Assembly (NCBI RefSeq): GCF_013201645.1
Contig: NZ_CP053842.1
Location: 1,178,001 to 1,242,000, forward strand
Direction: 5' to 3'
Origin: Campylobacter corcagiensis
GTDB taxonomy: Bacteria; Campylobacterota; Campylobacteria; Campylobacterales; Campylobacteraceae
Length of the DNA: 64,000 bases
A model generated the notes under the pieces. The model did not search any database. It saw only the letters and a list, made by a program, of their open reading frames with translations, and was not told where the DNA came from. Shown here in pieces: positions 26,991 to 35,490 of this stretch. A program made the position numbers and the translations under genes. Each line of letters begins with the position of its first letter. Position 1 is the stretch's first letter.

Positions 26991-27690
26991 ATTAAGCATA
27001 GTAATTCTAACTTTAAATAGCCAAAAATACCTAAAAGAGGTCTTAGAAAGTGCTAAATTTGCTGATGAGATTTTAATTATCGATAGTGGTTCAACTGATA
27101 AAACAAAAGAATTTTGCTATAAATTTAATACTAAATTTATATATCAGCCCTGGCTTGGCTTTGGTAAGCAAAAGAGATTTGGAGTAAATTTAGCACAAAA
27201 TGAGTGGGTTTTTGTGCTTGATAGTGATGAAATAATCACTCAAAAGTTAAAAGATGAAATTTTAAAAACCATAAAAAATCCAAAATTTATGGCTTATAAA
27301 GTAGCAAGACTTAACTTTTTCTTTGGAAAAGCTATTAAAAAAATGGGGCTTTATCCTGACTATTCAGTTAGACTTTTTAATAAAAATTTTGCAAATTTTA
27401 ACCAAAGAGATGTCCATGAAAGTGTTGTGTTTTTTGATGAAAATATGGCTTTTGGAACTTTGAAAAATCACTTCATCCACAAAGCTTATGAAAATATAGA
27501 TGAGTTTATCGCTAAACAAAACAGATACTCAACTCTTGGGGCTAAAAAAAATGTCTTAAAAGCTATCTTTAGTCCGTGCTGGACATTTTTTAAACTCTAC
27601 ATATTAAAAGGCGGATTTATGGAGGGTTGGCACGGTTTTGTGATATCAAAACTCTACTCACAATACACATTTTGGAAGTATATAAAATGA
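26983..27690 (+). CDS. LPS core glycosyltransferase family 2 (WaaE/LgtF type)
   Basis: A 235-residue GT2 enzyme with SIVILTLNSQKYL at the N-terminus, IDSGSTDKT, and the metal-binding DSDE motif in WVFVLDSDE. The GFGKQKRFG and DVHESVV segments match beta-1,4-glucosyltransferases (WaaE/KdtX-like) that put glucose on core heptose I. The start is ATG 26983, with AGGAAA before it inside htrB. The frame remains open 17 codons upstream without support. It overlaps the next gene at its stop. Confidence 0.87.
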   Translation: MNKLSIVILTLNSQKYLKEVLESAKFADEILIIDSGSTDKTKEFCYKFNTKFIYQPWLGFGKQKRFGVNLAQNEWVFVLDSDEIITQKLKDEILKTIKNPKFMAYKVARLNFFFGKAIKKMGLYPDYSVRLFNKNFANFNQRDVHESVVFFDENMAFGTLKNHFIHKAYENIDEFIAKQNRYSTLGAKKNVLKAIFSPCWTFFKLYILKGGFMEGWHGFVISKLYSQYTFWKYIK

Positions 27691-28760
27691 AAATATTAGT
27701 TATAAAATTTAGAAATATCGGCGATACTCTTCTAGCTTCGCCAGTCGTATCAAATTTAAAGCTTAACTACCCAGATGCAACTATAGACTTTGCCCTAAAT
27801 AGTGGCTGTGAAGCGATGATAAGTGGCAATCCAAACATAAATAAAATTCATATATACGATAGATTTAAGATAAAAAATTCTAACTTTATAGATAAAATCT
27901 TACTTGAACTTGAATTTGCTAAAAATATTAAAAAACAAAATTACGATATAGCTATAAATTTAACAACTGGTGATAGGGGAATTTGGATAGCAAAATTTGC
28001 TGGAATTAAAAAAATAGTTGGCATGAGCGGCAAAAACAGGCTAACAAATACTTTTATCACAGATAAAATTCCAAAATTTAGTGATTTTAAACACATAGTT
28101 GATCAAAATTTAGACGCACTAAAAGCTTTAAATTTAGAAATTTTTAATAAAAAAGTTGAAGTTTTTAGTGATGAAAATTTAGAGTTTTTAAATTTACCTA
28201 ATAAATTTATCCATATCCATGCAACTTCAAGATGGATGTTTAAGTGTGTAAATGATGATATTATGGCAAATATCATTGATTTTTGTGAAAATGATTTAAA
28301 CATAAAAGTAGTTTTAACAGGCGATAATAATCAAAATGAGCTAGATAAACTAAAAAATATTTTATCACTTTGTAAAGCTAACCCCATAAATTTAGCTGGA
28401 AAACTAAATTTAAAGCAAGTTATAAAGCTTTCTAAACTTTCAAGCTTATATATAGGCGTTGATACTGCTATTATGCATATTGCTGCTGCAAACGATACTC
28501 CATGCATAGCATTTTTTGGTCCAAGCGGGGCTTATGAGTGGGGTCCGTGGGATAACTGGCTTTTAAAAAGTGGATACACAAAACAAAACGGCATTCAAAC
28601 TATGGGAAAACATATAGTTTTCCAAAAAGATTGGGAATTTGTACCTTGTGATAAAGATGGCATCATAAAGCACAAAGTAGAAAATAGACTTATGGATTTT
28701 AGTGATGAAATGAATTTAATAAAACAAAAGATAGTTTTTAATCTAAATAATGCTATATAA
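27687..28760 (+). CDS. GT9 heptosyltransferase, WaaQ-like
   Basis: The 357-residue GT9 protein begins KILVIKFRNIGDTLLASPVV and has the donor-site block GVDTAIMHIAAANDTPCIAFFGPSGAYEWGPW. This tryptophan-rich block resembles WaaQ (heptosyltransferase III) rather than WaaC or WaaF. Its ATG overlaps the GT2 stop (ATGA). A frame-open extension to 27627 is ignored because the GT9 N-terminus begins at 27687. The acceptor is probably an inner-core heptose (inference). It is the last plus-strand gene before the convergent O-antigen ligase-like gene. Confidence 0.85.
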   Translation: MKILVIKFRNIGDTLLASPVVSNLKLNYPDATIDFALNSGCEAMISGNPNINKIHIYDRFKIKNSNFIDKILLELEFAKNIKKQNYDIAINLTTGDRGIWIAKFAGIKKIVGMSGKNRLTNTFITDKIPKFSDFKHIVDQNLDALKALNLEIFNKKVEVFSDENLEFLNLPNKFIHIHATSRWMFKCVNDDIMANIIDFCENDLNIKVVLTGDNNQNELDKLKNILSLCKANPINLAGKLNLKQVIKLSKLSSLYIGVDTAIMHIAAANDTPCIAFFGPSGAYEWGPWDNWLLKSGYTKQNGIQTMGKHIVFQKDWEFVPCDKDGIIKHKVENRLMDFSDEMNLIKQKIVFNLNNAI

Positions 28761-28779
28761 AAAATTATTTTTGTAACTA

Positions 28780-30048
28780 TTATATTTTATTTTTAGGTAG
28801 CAACCCTCTTTTTACTAAAATAAAAAATCCTATCATATAAAAAAGATATAAAATTTTTAAATTATATGTTTCGACAATTCCCCTTACTCCAAAATATGAA
28901 AAAACTGATATAAAAATACCAGCGTATAACAAATTTCTACTTTTTTTAAACTCAGCAAAACAACTAATTAAAAGAGCAAAAAATGATAAAAATAGAGCTA
29001 AAGTTCCTATAAAACCAAAATAATAGTAATTTCCTATAAAAAATGGCTCATCGTTCCACCAGTGTCTTTTTCCATTTCTTATAATCATCATAGAAATGTT
29101 ATGACCCTCATCAAGTTTATTACTTAAAAATTCATCATATTGATGCTCTTCATACCCAAGACCCCAAAATGCCCTATCGCTTTTTAAAAGCAAAGGAAAT
29201 CTTTCTTTTAGTATCATATCTCTGCCGCTAGAGTTATTTTGTGAGATTTTGTATTGAAATATTCCAGATCGAGATGCAAAATAACCAACTACAATAACAG
29301 ATAATATTGTAATAAATAAAATTGGTTTATACCTTTTTTTTATAGTATTTTTATATCTTGTAAAAAAGATAGCAATTAAAAACAAAATAACACAAACAAC
29401 CAAACAAAGCCAAGCACCTCTAGCACCAGTTAATATTGACATTATCACAGCTATAAGTGAGAAAATAATAAAAAATGACTTTAAGTATTTATTTTTAAAA
29501 AGAAAAATTCCCATAAGTCCAAATATAAAAAATCTATCAACGAAAAAAGAGTATGCCCTATTTATAATTCTAGAAGTCTCGCCATTAACATTAATCTTAT
29601 CAAATTCTGTAAACAAAGGCTTCATATAGTACAAAGTTATAAGCACATAAGCAGCTAGCAAACTATAAAAAAAAATTTTTGGTTTTGTTTCACTGCTTGA
29701 TGCATAAATTAAAACAACAAATAAAAACGAAACTCCTCTTCCAAATTCACTAAAAGTATTTCCAAAAGTGCCAAATTCTTTTGAGTATGGAAACAGGGCT
29801 ATAACAAAAGCATAAAATATAAAAATAGACAAAAAAATCAGTTGATATTTTGCTAATAAAAAATTATTTTTGATATTATTACAAACTACTTGTTTATTTG
29901 TAGAAAATAGAGCTAAACTAAGAAATAAAGCCAAATATAAAGAGATATTTTTTATAGCTGTAAATTCTACATGATGTTCGCAAATAATAAATATAAACAG
30001 CAACACACATATAGCACAATCTATATATCTTAAACTTTGACTACCCAT
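28780..30048 (-). CDS. O-antigen ligase-like polymerase/ligase (WaaL family)
   Basis: A 422-residue membrane protein with about 11 helices and a large periplasmic loop between about 255 and 340. It shows the Wzy_C/WaaL arginine features (GRDMILKERFPLLLKSDRAFWGLG, then the HNISMMIIRNG histidine segment). WaaL joins undecaprenyl-linked polysaccharide to lipid A-core, and Wzy polymerases look similar, so ligase versus polymerase is not settled. Its location in the core locus favours ligase. A T9 homopolymer occurs in the coding strand (29675-29667). It has its own promoter, and AAAGGAAA precedes the ATG. Confidence 0.8.
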   Translation of the reverse strand: MGSQSLRYIDCAICVLLFIFIICEHHVEFTAIKNISLYLALFLSLALFSTNKQVVCNNIKNNFLLAKYQLIFLSIFIFYAFVIALFPYSKEFGTFGNTFSEFGRGVSFLFVVLIYASSSETKPKIFFYSLLAAYVLITLYYMKPLFTEFDKINVNGETSRIINRAYSFFVDRFFIFGLMGIFLFKNKYLKSFFIIFSLIAVIMSILTGARGAWLCLVVCVILFLIAIFFTRYKNTIKKRYKPILFITILSVIVVGYFASRSGIFQYKISQNNSSGRDMILKERFPLLLKSDRAFWGLGYEEHQYDEFLSNKLDEGHNISMMIIRNGKRHWWNDEPFFIGNYYYFGFIGTLALFLSFFALLISCFAEFKKSRNLLYAGIFISVFSYFGVRGIVETYNLKILYLFYMIGFFILVKRGLLPKNKI

Positions 30049-30072
30049 TTTTTCCTTTCATTTGCAATCTAG

Positions 30073-30082
30073 TAGTATACTA
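30073..30082. promoter_or_regulatory. Palindromic shared -10 of divergent waaL-like and GT9-like genes
   Basis: TAGTATACTA reads identically on both strands and gives TATACT to each side (30076-30081 plus, 30079-30074 minus). Starts would lie about 18 bases before the minus-strand ATG (30048) and about 34 before the plus-strand ATG (30122). Both genes have good ribosome-binding sites, so the two promoters would overlap and exclude each other. Confidence 0.5.
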
Positions 30083-30121
30083 AATTTATCATTAAATAAC
30101 AATTTATACCTTGGAGAATTG

Positions 30122-31162
30122 ATGTTTTATATAGTTATATATCTATTTTTCTATCCATTTTTAAAAGTCGTATCTATCTTTAGAAAAAAAACAGACAAAA
30201 AACTCATCATACAAAACGCAGTTATTGGGGATTATGCAAATTCCAGTATTTTATTTGAACCTTTAAAGCCATTTGATATAGTACTAGCAAGTACGAATTT
30301 AGCTTTTGCTAACTACGATAACAGGATAAATAAAACATATCCTATAGATAAATTTAAAAAAGAACTTTTTGGTAGATACAAATTAGCATTTTTAATATTT
30401 TTAGAAAATTATAGTGAAGTTTATGTTTTAACACCAAATTCTCTTAATCTTTTTTTAGCTAAATTTTCATTTGCAAAAAAAATCGTAACCATAAAACCAC
30501 AAAAACCAAAATTTTTTGCTCACAAAATGGTGCAAATACAACACACTACAAATGACTTAACTCTTCATAGCTATCTTAAAATGATTGGAATCAAAGAGTT
30601 AAAATATGAAAAAAAAATCCAATCGCCACTTTTTATACCAGAAGTTTCTAAGATAGAAAATAACGATAAATTTAAAATCGGCATAAGTCTAAGTGCAGGA
30701 AATAAAATCAAAACTCCACCACCACAAACATGGAACAAAATATTAAAAATCTTGTCAAATTTCGACTGCACAATTTATATATTTGGAGTAAAAGATGAAG
30801 ATAAAATGCTTTCTAAACTAAATACAAAAAACCTAGATATAAGAAATTTGGTAAATCAAATTCCGTTAAAAGAACTCCCATATCATATATCACTACTAAA
30901 TCTATACATATCATCAGACACTGGAAACTACTATATAGCCGATACTATGAAAATACCTACAATCTGTCTTATGGGGCCTTGTTTTTCAAGCGAGCAAAGA
31001 GGAGTTTCTAACTCTCTTATAATCAACTCATCACTACCACCAATAAGTTCTGTATTTAACACAGTACGAAACATAGACGCAAGTAGATATTTTATCTTAA
31101 GCCAAGAAGATGAAAAAAAAATATATAAATTTATTCACAATCTTTATAAAAACTCAAAATAG
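30122..31162 (+). CDS. GT9-like glycosyltransferase with N-terminal hydrophobic segment
   Basis: A 346-residue protein whose C-terminal half has the GT9 donor-site pattern: KIGISLSAGNKIKTPPPQTW, IPLKELPYHISLLNLYISSDTGNYYIADTMKIPTICLMGP. It differs from the other GT9 proteins here in that a hydrophobic stretch (2-17) precedes the first strand, and the usual GD-L/I motif reads NAVIGDYANSS. The start is ATG 30122 with TTGGAG upstream. It may be a membrane-attached, diverged heptosyltransferase. It overlaps the convergent GT4 gene by 32 bp. Confidence 0.72.
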   Translation: MFYIVIYLFFYPFLKVVSIFRKKTDKKLIIQNAVIGDYANSSILFEPLKPFDIVLASTNLAFANYDNRINKTYPIDKFKKELFGRYKLAFLIFLENYSEVYVLTPNSLNLFLAKFSFAKKIVTIKPQKPKFFAHKMVQIQHTTNDLTLHSYLKMIGIKELKYEKKIQSPLFIPEVSKIENNDKFKIGISLSAGNKIKTPPPQTWNKILKILSNFDCTIYIFGVKDEDKMLSKLNTKNLDIRNLVNQIPLKELPYHISLLNLYISSDTGNYYIADTMKIPTICLMGPCFSSEQRGVSNSLIINSSLPPISSVFNTVRNIDASRYFILSQEDEKKIYKFIHNLYKNSK

Positions 31163-32240
31163 ACTCTATGTAATTTTCTAACTTAAAAGTGTTTATTATA
31201 GCAATATCTCTTTTGTGGCTTTTTGATTTTTTAAGTTTTGAAAGAAAAACAAATAGATCTTTTGCCGTTCTATTTATAATGTGAAAATCCTCTTTTTTTG
31301 ATGAAATTTCATAAAGTTCACCCATAACATCAATATTAGAAAATATAACACCAAGACCATAACCTAAAGCTTCAATCACAACCCTAGGAAGACCCTCGTT
31401 TTCTGAAAAACCAAGCAAATAATCAAATTTTGGATAAATTTCATCCATATTTTTTACAAAGCCGAGGTTTATTACTAAATTCTTTTCTATAAGCTTTTCA
31501 AGTTTTTCTTTTGTCTGTTTTTTAAATTCTCCAGATCCAGCGATATATAATTTTAAATCATCTCTTTTTAAATTTAACATAGCATCAAAAACTAGATCAT
31601 GGCCTTTTAACTCTAAAAAATTAGCTGGCATTATGATAGAAATTTCATTATCGTTTTTCCTACTTTCAATACCCTCTTTTATGCATACTGGATCATATAT
31701 AACTTTATTTTCAAATTTCAGATACTTACTATAAAATTTATAAGTTGAGTTAGAAACAGATATGGCTTTAAATTTAAGATTTTTTAAAATATTTATCTCA
31801 GTTTTATCAAGTGGGGCATTTTTCCTTAAGTGTTGTATGACTTTTATATTTAAATTATTAGCTGCTTGTATATATGCAAGATTTGTAGAAAAATGATTAT
31901 TTAAATGTATAAAATCAAACTTATTTTTTGAAAGCAAATCATTAGCAAATTTTAAATCATTTTTATATTTTTCTTGCTTTATCAATCTTTTACAAAAAAT
32001 TCTACAAATTTCTCTTTTAAATTTTGACATTTTAAATTTATTTTTTTCGCAGTATAAAATATCTATATTTCTGTTTTTTATAACATCTAATATTTTTCCC
32101 TCTTTTGTATCATAGTTATTCTCAAAAAAAACTGTAATTTTATACTCATTTTTTTTATTTAACTCATCTAAAAGATATAAAAGACTCTTAGTTCCGCCAC
32201 CATACTCAATTCCAGTATCTATAAACAAAATACTTTTCAT
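31131..32240 (-). CDS. Glycosyltransferase family 4
   Basis: A 369-residue GT-B enzyme. The N-terminal loop GIEYGGGTKSLLYLLDEL binds the acceptor side. The C-terminal half has the GT4 pattern IIMPANFLELKGHDLVFDA, LYIAGSGE, LGFVKNMDEIYPKFDYLLGFSENEGLPRVVIEALGYG with the E-x7-E motif. Donor and acceptor are unknown, with a hexose on LPS core the likely product. It overlaps the upstream GT9 gene by 4 bp and runs 32 bp into the convergent gene. Confidence 0.85.
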   Translation of the reverse strand: MKSILFIDTGIEYGGGTKSLLYLLDELNKKNEYKITVFFENNYDTKEGKILDVIKNRNIDILYCEKNKFKMSKFKREICRIFCKRLIKQEKYKNDLKFANDLLSKNKFDFIHLNNHFSTNLAYIQAANNLNIKVIQHLRKNAPLDKTEINILKNLKFKAISVSNSTYKFYSKYLKFENKVIYDPVCIKEGIESRKNDNEISIIMPANFLELKGHDLVFDAMLNLKRDDLKLYIAGSGEFKKQTKEKLEKLIEKNLVINLGFVKNMDEIYPKFDYLLGFSENEGLPRVVIEALGYGLGVIFSNIDVMGELYEISSKKEDFHIINRTAKDLFVFLSKLKKSKSHKRDIAIINTFKLENYIESILSFYKDCE

Positions 32241-33313
32241 ATTAACTCTTTAGATAGTTCATAAACTTCACGTGCTGAAATCTGAAGCATACATTTTTGA
32301 TATTTACATCTTCTGCCAACGCATGGCACACAGGTTTTTTCTTTTTTAATAATTTTATGTATTTCTTTATCAAAATTAGGATTTGAAGCATAGGGCTGAG
32401 CAACCACAAAAAGCGTAACTGTAGGTGTTTTTAAAGCAGCTGCTATGTGAAGTGGTCCGGTATCTGGCGTGATTAATAAATCAAGCCTGTCTATTAAAGC
32501 AGCCGCGCCTCTTATACTAAAAACCCCAGCAAAATCTAAAATTCTCTCACTATTTAATGAATTTACCAACTGAGTTGTTAGTTTTTTATCACTTAAGCTT
32601 CCTGTTAAAACTATTCTTATATTTTCATCATTTAAAAACAGTTTTGCTAGTTCTACCCACTTTTCTAAAAACCACTGCCTTGATAGAGTACTAGCCCCCA
32701 TTTGAAAACCAATATATTTTAAGTTGCTTTTCTTTTTAAAAACTCTATCAACCTCATCATAATCTTTTTTATCTAAAAAAAGCTCCATTCTTGTATCGCT
32801 GCTTTTTATGCCTACAAATTCCAAATATTTAAGTCTATATTTTACTACATAATCCTCCACTTCTAAAGGTTTTGGAGTATTAGAGTGAAAATTTCTAAAT
32901 TCATTTTTATCATTATGCAGTTTATAAATATACTTTGCATTAGAAAGAACAGCCAAAGGAGTTGCTTGTGGCTCATTTGAATGAAGTATAAAAACAATAT
33001 CAATATTTTTCTTTTTTAAGATATTTGCAACATTAAAAAACTTTTTCCATCTTCCAGCATATAAAACTACTTCATCTATATATGGGTTATTTTCAAAAAG
33101 TTTATAGTTTTTTGGATTTAATAAAGCTATTGTTTTTACATTTGGAAGATTTTGTTTAAAAGCTCGAAATACAGGGGTATTAAACAAAGTATCGCCAATT
33201 GCAGTATTGCTAAAAAAGCACACTGTTTTAAACTCTTCTTGGACTAGATCTGATTTAGTTATTTTTTTATTTTTAATCAAAAAATAAGCTATTTTTCTAA
33301 AAATTTTTTTCAT
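32237..33313 (-). CDS. GT9 heptosyltransferase-family protein
   Basis: The 358-residue protein has a basic, amphipathic N-terminus and then KTVCFFSNTAIGDTLFNTPVFRAF, the GT9 entry motif. The donor-site block is LLITPDTGPLHIAAALKTPTVTLFVVAQP. The C-terminus has a cysteine cluster (TCVPCVGRRCKYQKCM) much like that ending WaaF, so a heptosyltransferase II-like role is possible. The start is placed at ATG 33313, which has GGAG five bases upstream. The upstream ATG at 33343 has none. It forms a two-gene unit with the GT4 gene downstream. Confidence 0.82.
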   Translation of the reverse strand: MKKIFRKIAYFLIKNKKITKSDLVQEEFKTVCFFSNTAIGDTLFNTPVFRAFKQNLPNVKTIALLNPKNYKLFENNPYIDEVVLYAGRWKKFFNVANILKKKNIDIVFILHSNEPQATPLAVLSNAKYIYKLHNDKNEFRNFHSNTPKPLEVEDYVVKYRLKYLEFVGIKSSDTRMELFLDKKDYDEVDRVFKKKSNLKYIGFQMGASTLSRQWFLEKWVELAKLFLNDENIRIVLTGSLSDKKLTTQLVNSLNSERILDFAGVFSIRGAAALIDRLDLLITPDTGPLHIAAALKTPTVTLFVVAQPYASNPNFDKEIHKIIKKEKTCVPCVGRRCKYQKCMLQISAREVYELSKELI

Positions 33314-33362
33314 ATCATCTCCAAAGATTGCAATTTTAACCATAGTTTTATAAAATTATTAG

Positions 33363-33383
33363 TAAAATCAAAGCTTAATTATA
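33363..33383. promoter_or_regulatory. Divergent -10 elements between GT9 and GT4 genes
   Basis: TAAAAT at 33363-33368 on the plus strand serves the gene starting at 33402. TATAAT at 33383-33378 on the minus strand serves the gene starting at 33313. The two are only about 10 bp apart, so transcription would diverge from overlapping sites. Confidence 0.45.
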
Positions 33384-33401
33384 CACAAAAAAGTTGAAAA
33401 T

Positions 33402-34493
33402 ATGAAAAAAATAAAAGTTTTACATACCGAGTGGAGCGATGGCTGGGGCGGTCAAGAAATAAGAATAATAAACGAAGCAATTGCCATTAGAGAAAAATAT
33501 GAAGTTGAGATATTTATCGCTTGTAGAGAAAATTCCAAGATACTACAAAAAGCAAATGAGGCTAATATAAAAACATTTATTTTGCCATTTAGATCAAATT
33601 TTGACATAAAAACTATTTTCGGATTAATCAAGATTATTAAAAAAAATAAAATAGATATAATAAATACTCACAGCGGAAAAGATACTTGGGTTGGAGGAAT
33701 TGCAGCAAAACTAGCTGGTATAAAATTTATAAGAACAAGACATTTATCAAATAAAATTAATCCTTCAAGGCTAAATTTTATAAATTCTTTGGCTGATTTT
33801 ATCATCACAACTGGCGAAAGTGTAAAAGAGGCTATGATAAAAGAAAATAGAATTGATAAAGATAAAATTATATCAATACCAACTGGAATTAATGACAATA
33901 TTTTTAATCCTGAAATTTATGATAAAGATGAGTGTTTAAAGACTTTAAATCTTGAAAATGATAAAATTTATGTAGGAAATTTAGCTGTTCTTAGAGCCTT
34001 TAAACGACATGATGTGTTTTTAAAAATAGCTTTAAAAATACACAAAGATTTCCCAAATATTATCTTTTTAATAGCTGGAGATGGACCTAAAAAACAAGAC
34101 TTGATTGCTTTTATAAAGCAAAATAACATGTCAGATTATGTAAAACTTTTAGGGCATTGTAAAAATCCAGAAATTTTTTTAAAAGCAATCCATATTTTTA
34201 TGCTTACATCTGATTCAAAAGAAGGTGTGCCACAATCTTTAATGCAAGCTTTGTTAATGAAAAATGCTTGTATATCGACAAATATTGGAAGCATTCCTGA
34301 TTTATATAATGGGTCAAATTTTATAATGACTGATTTTGATGAAGAAAAATTATATAGCGAACTAAAAGGGCTATTAAGCGATAAAGAAAAGGTAAATTTT
34401 TATCAAAACAACGCTAGAGAATTTGTTAAAAATAACTTTACAAAAGATATTATGGCTAATAAAATTTATGAAATTTATAAAAGAATTTTATAA
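33402..34493 (+). CDS. Glycosyltransferase family 4
   Basis: A 363-residue GT-B enzyme with the N-terminal VLHTEWSDGWGGQEIRI loop, INTHSGKDTWVGGIAAKLAG, a central RTRHLS segment and the C-terminal donor site VGNLAVLRAFKRHDVFL, IAGDGPKKQDL, HIFMLTSDSKEGVPQSLMQALLMKNA. It is similar in kind to LPS core GT4 enzymes. The sugar is unknown. No clear Shine-Dalgarno precedes the ATG. It is convergent with, and overlaps by 6 bp, the GT9 gene at 34488. Confidence 0.85.
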   Translation: MKKIKVLHTEWSDGWGGQEIRIINEAIAIREKYEVEIFIACRENSKILQKANEANIKTFILPFRSNFDIKTIFGLIKIIKKNKIDIINTHSGKDTWVGGIAAKLAGIKFIRTRHLSNKINPSRLNFINSLADFIITTGESVKEAMIKENRIDKDKIISIPTGINDNIFNPEIYDKDECLKTLNLENDKIYVGNLAVLRAFKRHDVFLKIALKIHKDFPNIIFLIAGDGPKKQDLIAFIKQNNMSDYVKLLGHCKNPEIFLKAIHIFMLTSDSKEGVPQSLMQALLMKNACISTNIGSIPDLYNGSNFIMTDFDEEKLYSELKGLLSDKEKVNFYQNNAREFVKNNFTKDIMANKIYEIYKRIL

Positions 34494-35417
34494 AAAATTT
34501 TCAATATTGCTATAAATTTCTTCTAAGTTGATATTCTCAGCAATTTTTGTTTCATCTTGCAAAACAACACATTTTGCACTACAAGATATTGGTTTCCAGC
34601 GATTTATATCTGTTTTGCCAAAAAGTATAAGCGTATCAACTCCCATAGCTGGGGCTAAATGAGCTATCCCACCATCAAGAGTTATCAAAAACTTTGCCTC
34701 ATATATATAAGAAGCGAGTTCTTGTAGATTTTTGGTTTGTAAATATTTTACTTTTGTGATTTGTGATATTTGTTTTGCAAAATCACTATCTTCAGCTGTT
34801 ATTATGATATTTATTGTTTTAGTTTTTATGTAAGATAAAATTTGACATATTTTATCTTTGCTTAGTTGATTTTGTTCTATTCTTGAAGATATATGAAAAA
34901 ATATAAAATTAGAATATAAGCTATTTTTATGATTTGGTAAGAAAAATGTCTTTTCATCACACTCTTTAACGTCTAATGGCTTTAGAATTTCATAGCAAAG
35001 TTTTATTTCATTTATCTGTTTTTGTGGTACTTTTATAGTTACAAAACTAGCCTGATTTTTCTCATCAATACCGATAATCTCTTTTGCGTTTGAAACTTTT
35101 GCAAAAAGCCCAGCGTTTTTTGAATAAGAACTCCTAAAAATAACACAAATATCATACTTTTCTTTTTTTATTTTGTATAAAATTTTAGTTTTTTCTATAA
35201 GAGCTGCAATTTTATCATTCAATCTCTTTTTGTGCTTTGTTTTTGTGTAGATATAAATTTTATCCAAAAAAGGATTGTTTTCAACTACAAAAGAATTTAA
35301 GCTATTTACAACTATATCTATTTTAGCGTCTTGATATTTTTTTCTTAAAGCCTCGATAGCTGGTGTAGTACAAACCAAATCCCCGATATTATCATTCCTA
35401 ATAAGTAAAATTTTCAA
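34488..35417 (-). CDS. GT9 heptosyltransferase-family protein
   Basis: This 309-residue GT9 protein starts KILLIRNDNIGDLVCTTPAIEAL and has the donor block YEAKFLITLDGGIAHLAPAMGVDTLILFGKTDINRWKP. In it the usual DSGP of heptosyltransferases reads LDGGIAH, so donor specificity may differ. It lacks the C-terminal cysteine cluster. It is a single gene inserted on the minus strand between two plus-strand GT4 genes. Confidence 0.8.
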   Translation of the reverse strand: MKILLIRNDNIGDLVCTTPAIEALRKKYQDAKIDIVVNSLNSFVVENNPFLDKIYIYTKTKHKKRLNDKIAALIEKTKILYKIKKEKYDICVIFRSSYSKNAGLFAKVSNAKEIIGIDEKNQASFVTIKVPQKQINEIKLCYEILKPLDVKECDEKTFFLPNHKNSLYSNFIFFHISSRIEQNQLSKDKICQILSYIKTKTINIIITAEDSDFAKQISQITKVKYLQTKNLQELASYIYEAKFLITLDGGIAHLAPAMGVDTLILFGKTDINRWKPISCSAKCVVLQDETKIAENINLEEIYSNIENFL

Positions 35418-35477
35418 AATAAGCCTTAAAAATAAAATGAAACTCTCATTATAACCAAGTTTTCATAAAATTTATTG

Positions 35478-35483
35478 TAAAAT
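35478..35483 (+). promoter_or_regulatory. Promoter of the GT4-waaF unit, probably leaderless
   Basis: TAAAAT in ATTGTAAAATTAC ends eight bases before the ATG at 35491. No Shine-Dalgarno is present between them. Confidence 0.45.
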
Positions 35484-35490
35484 TACTCTT

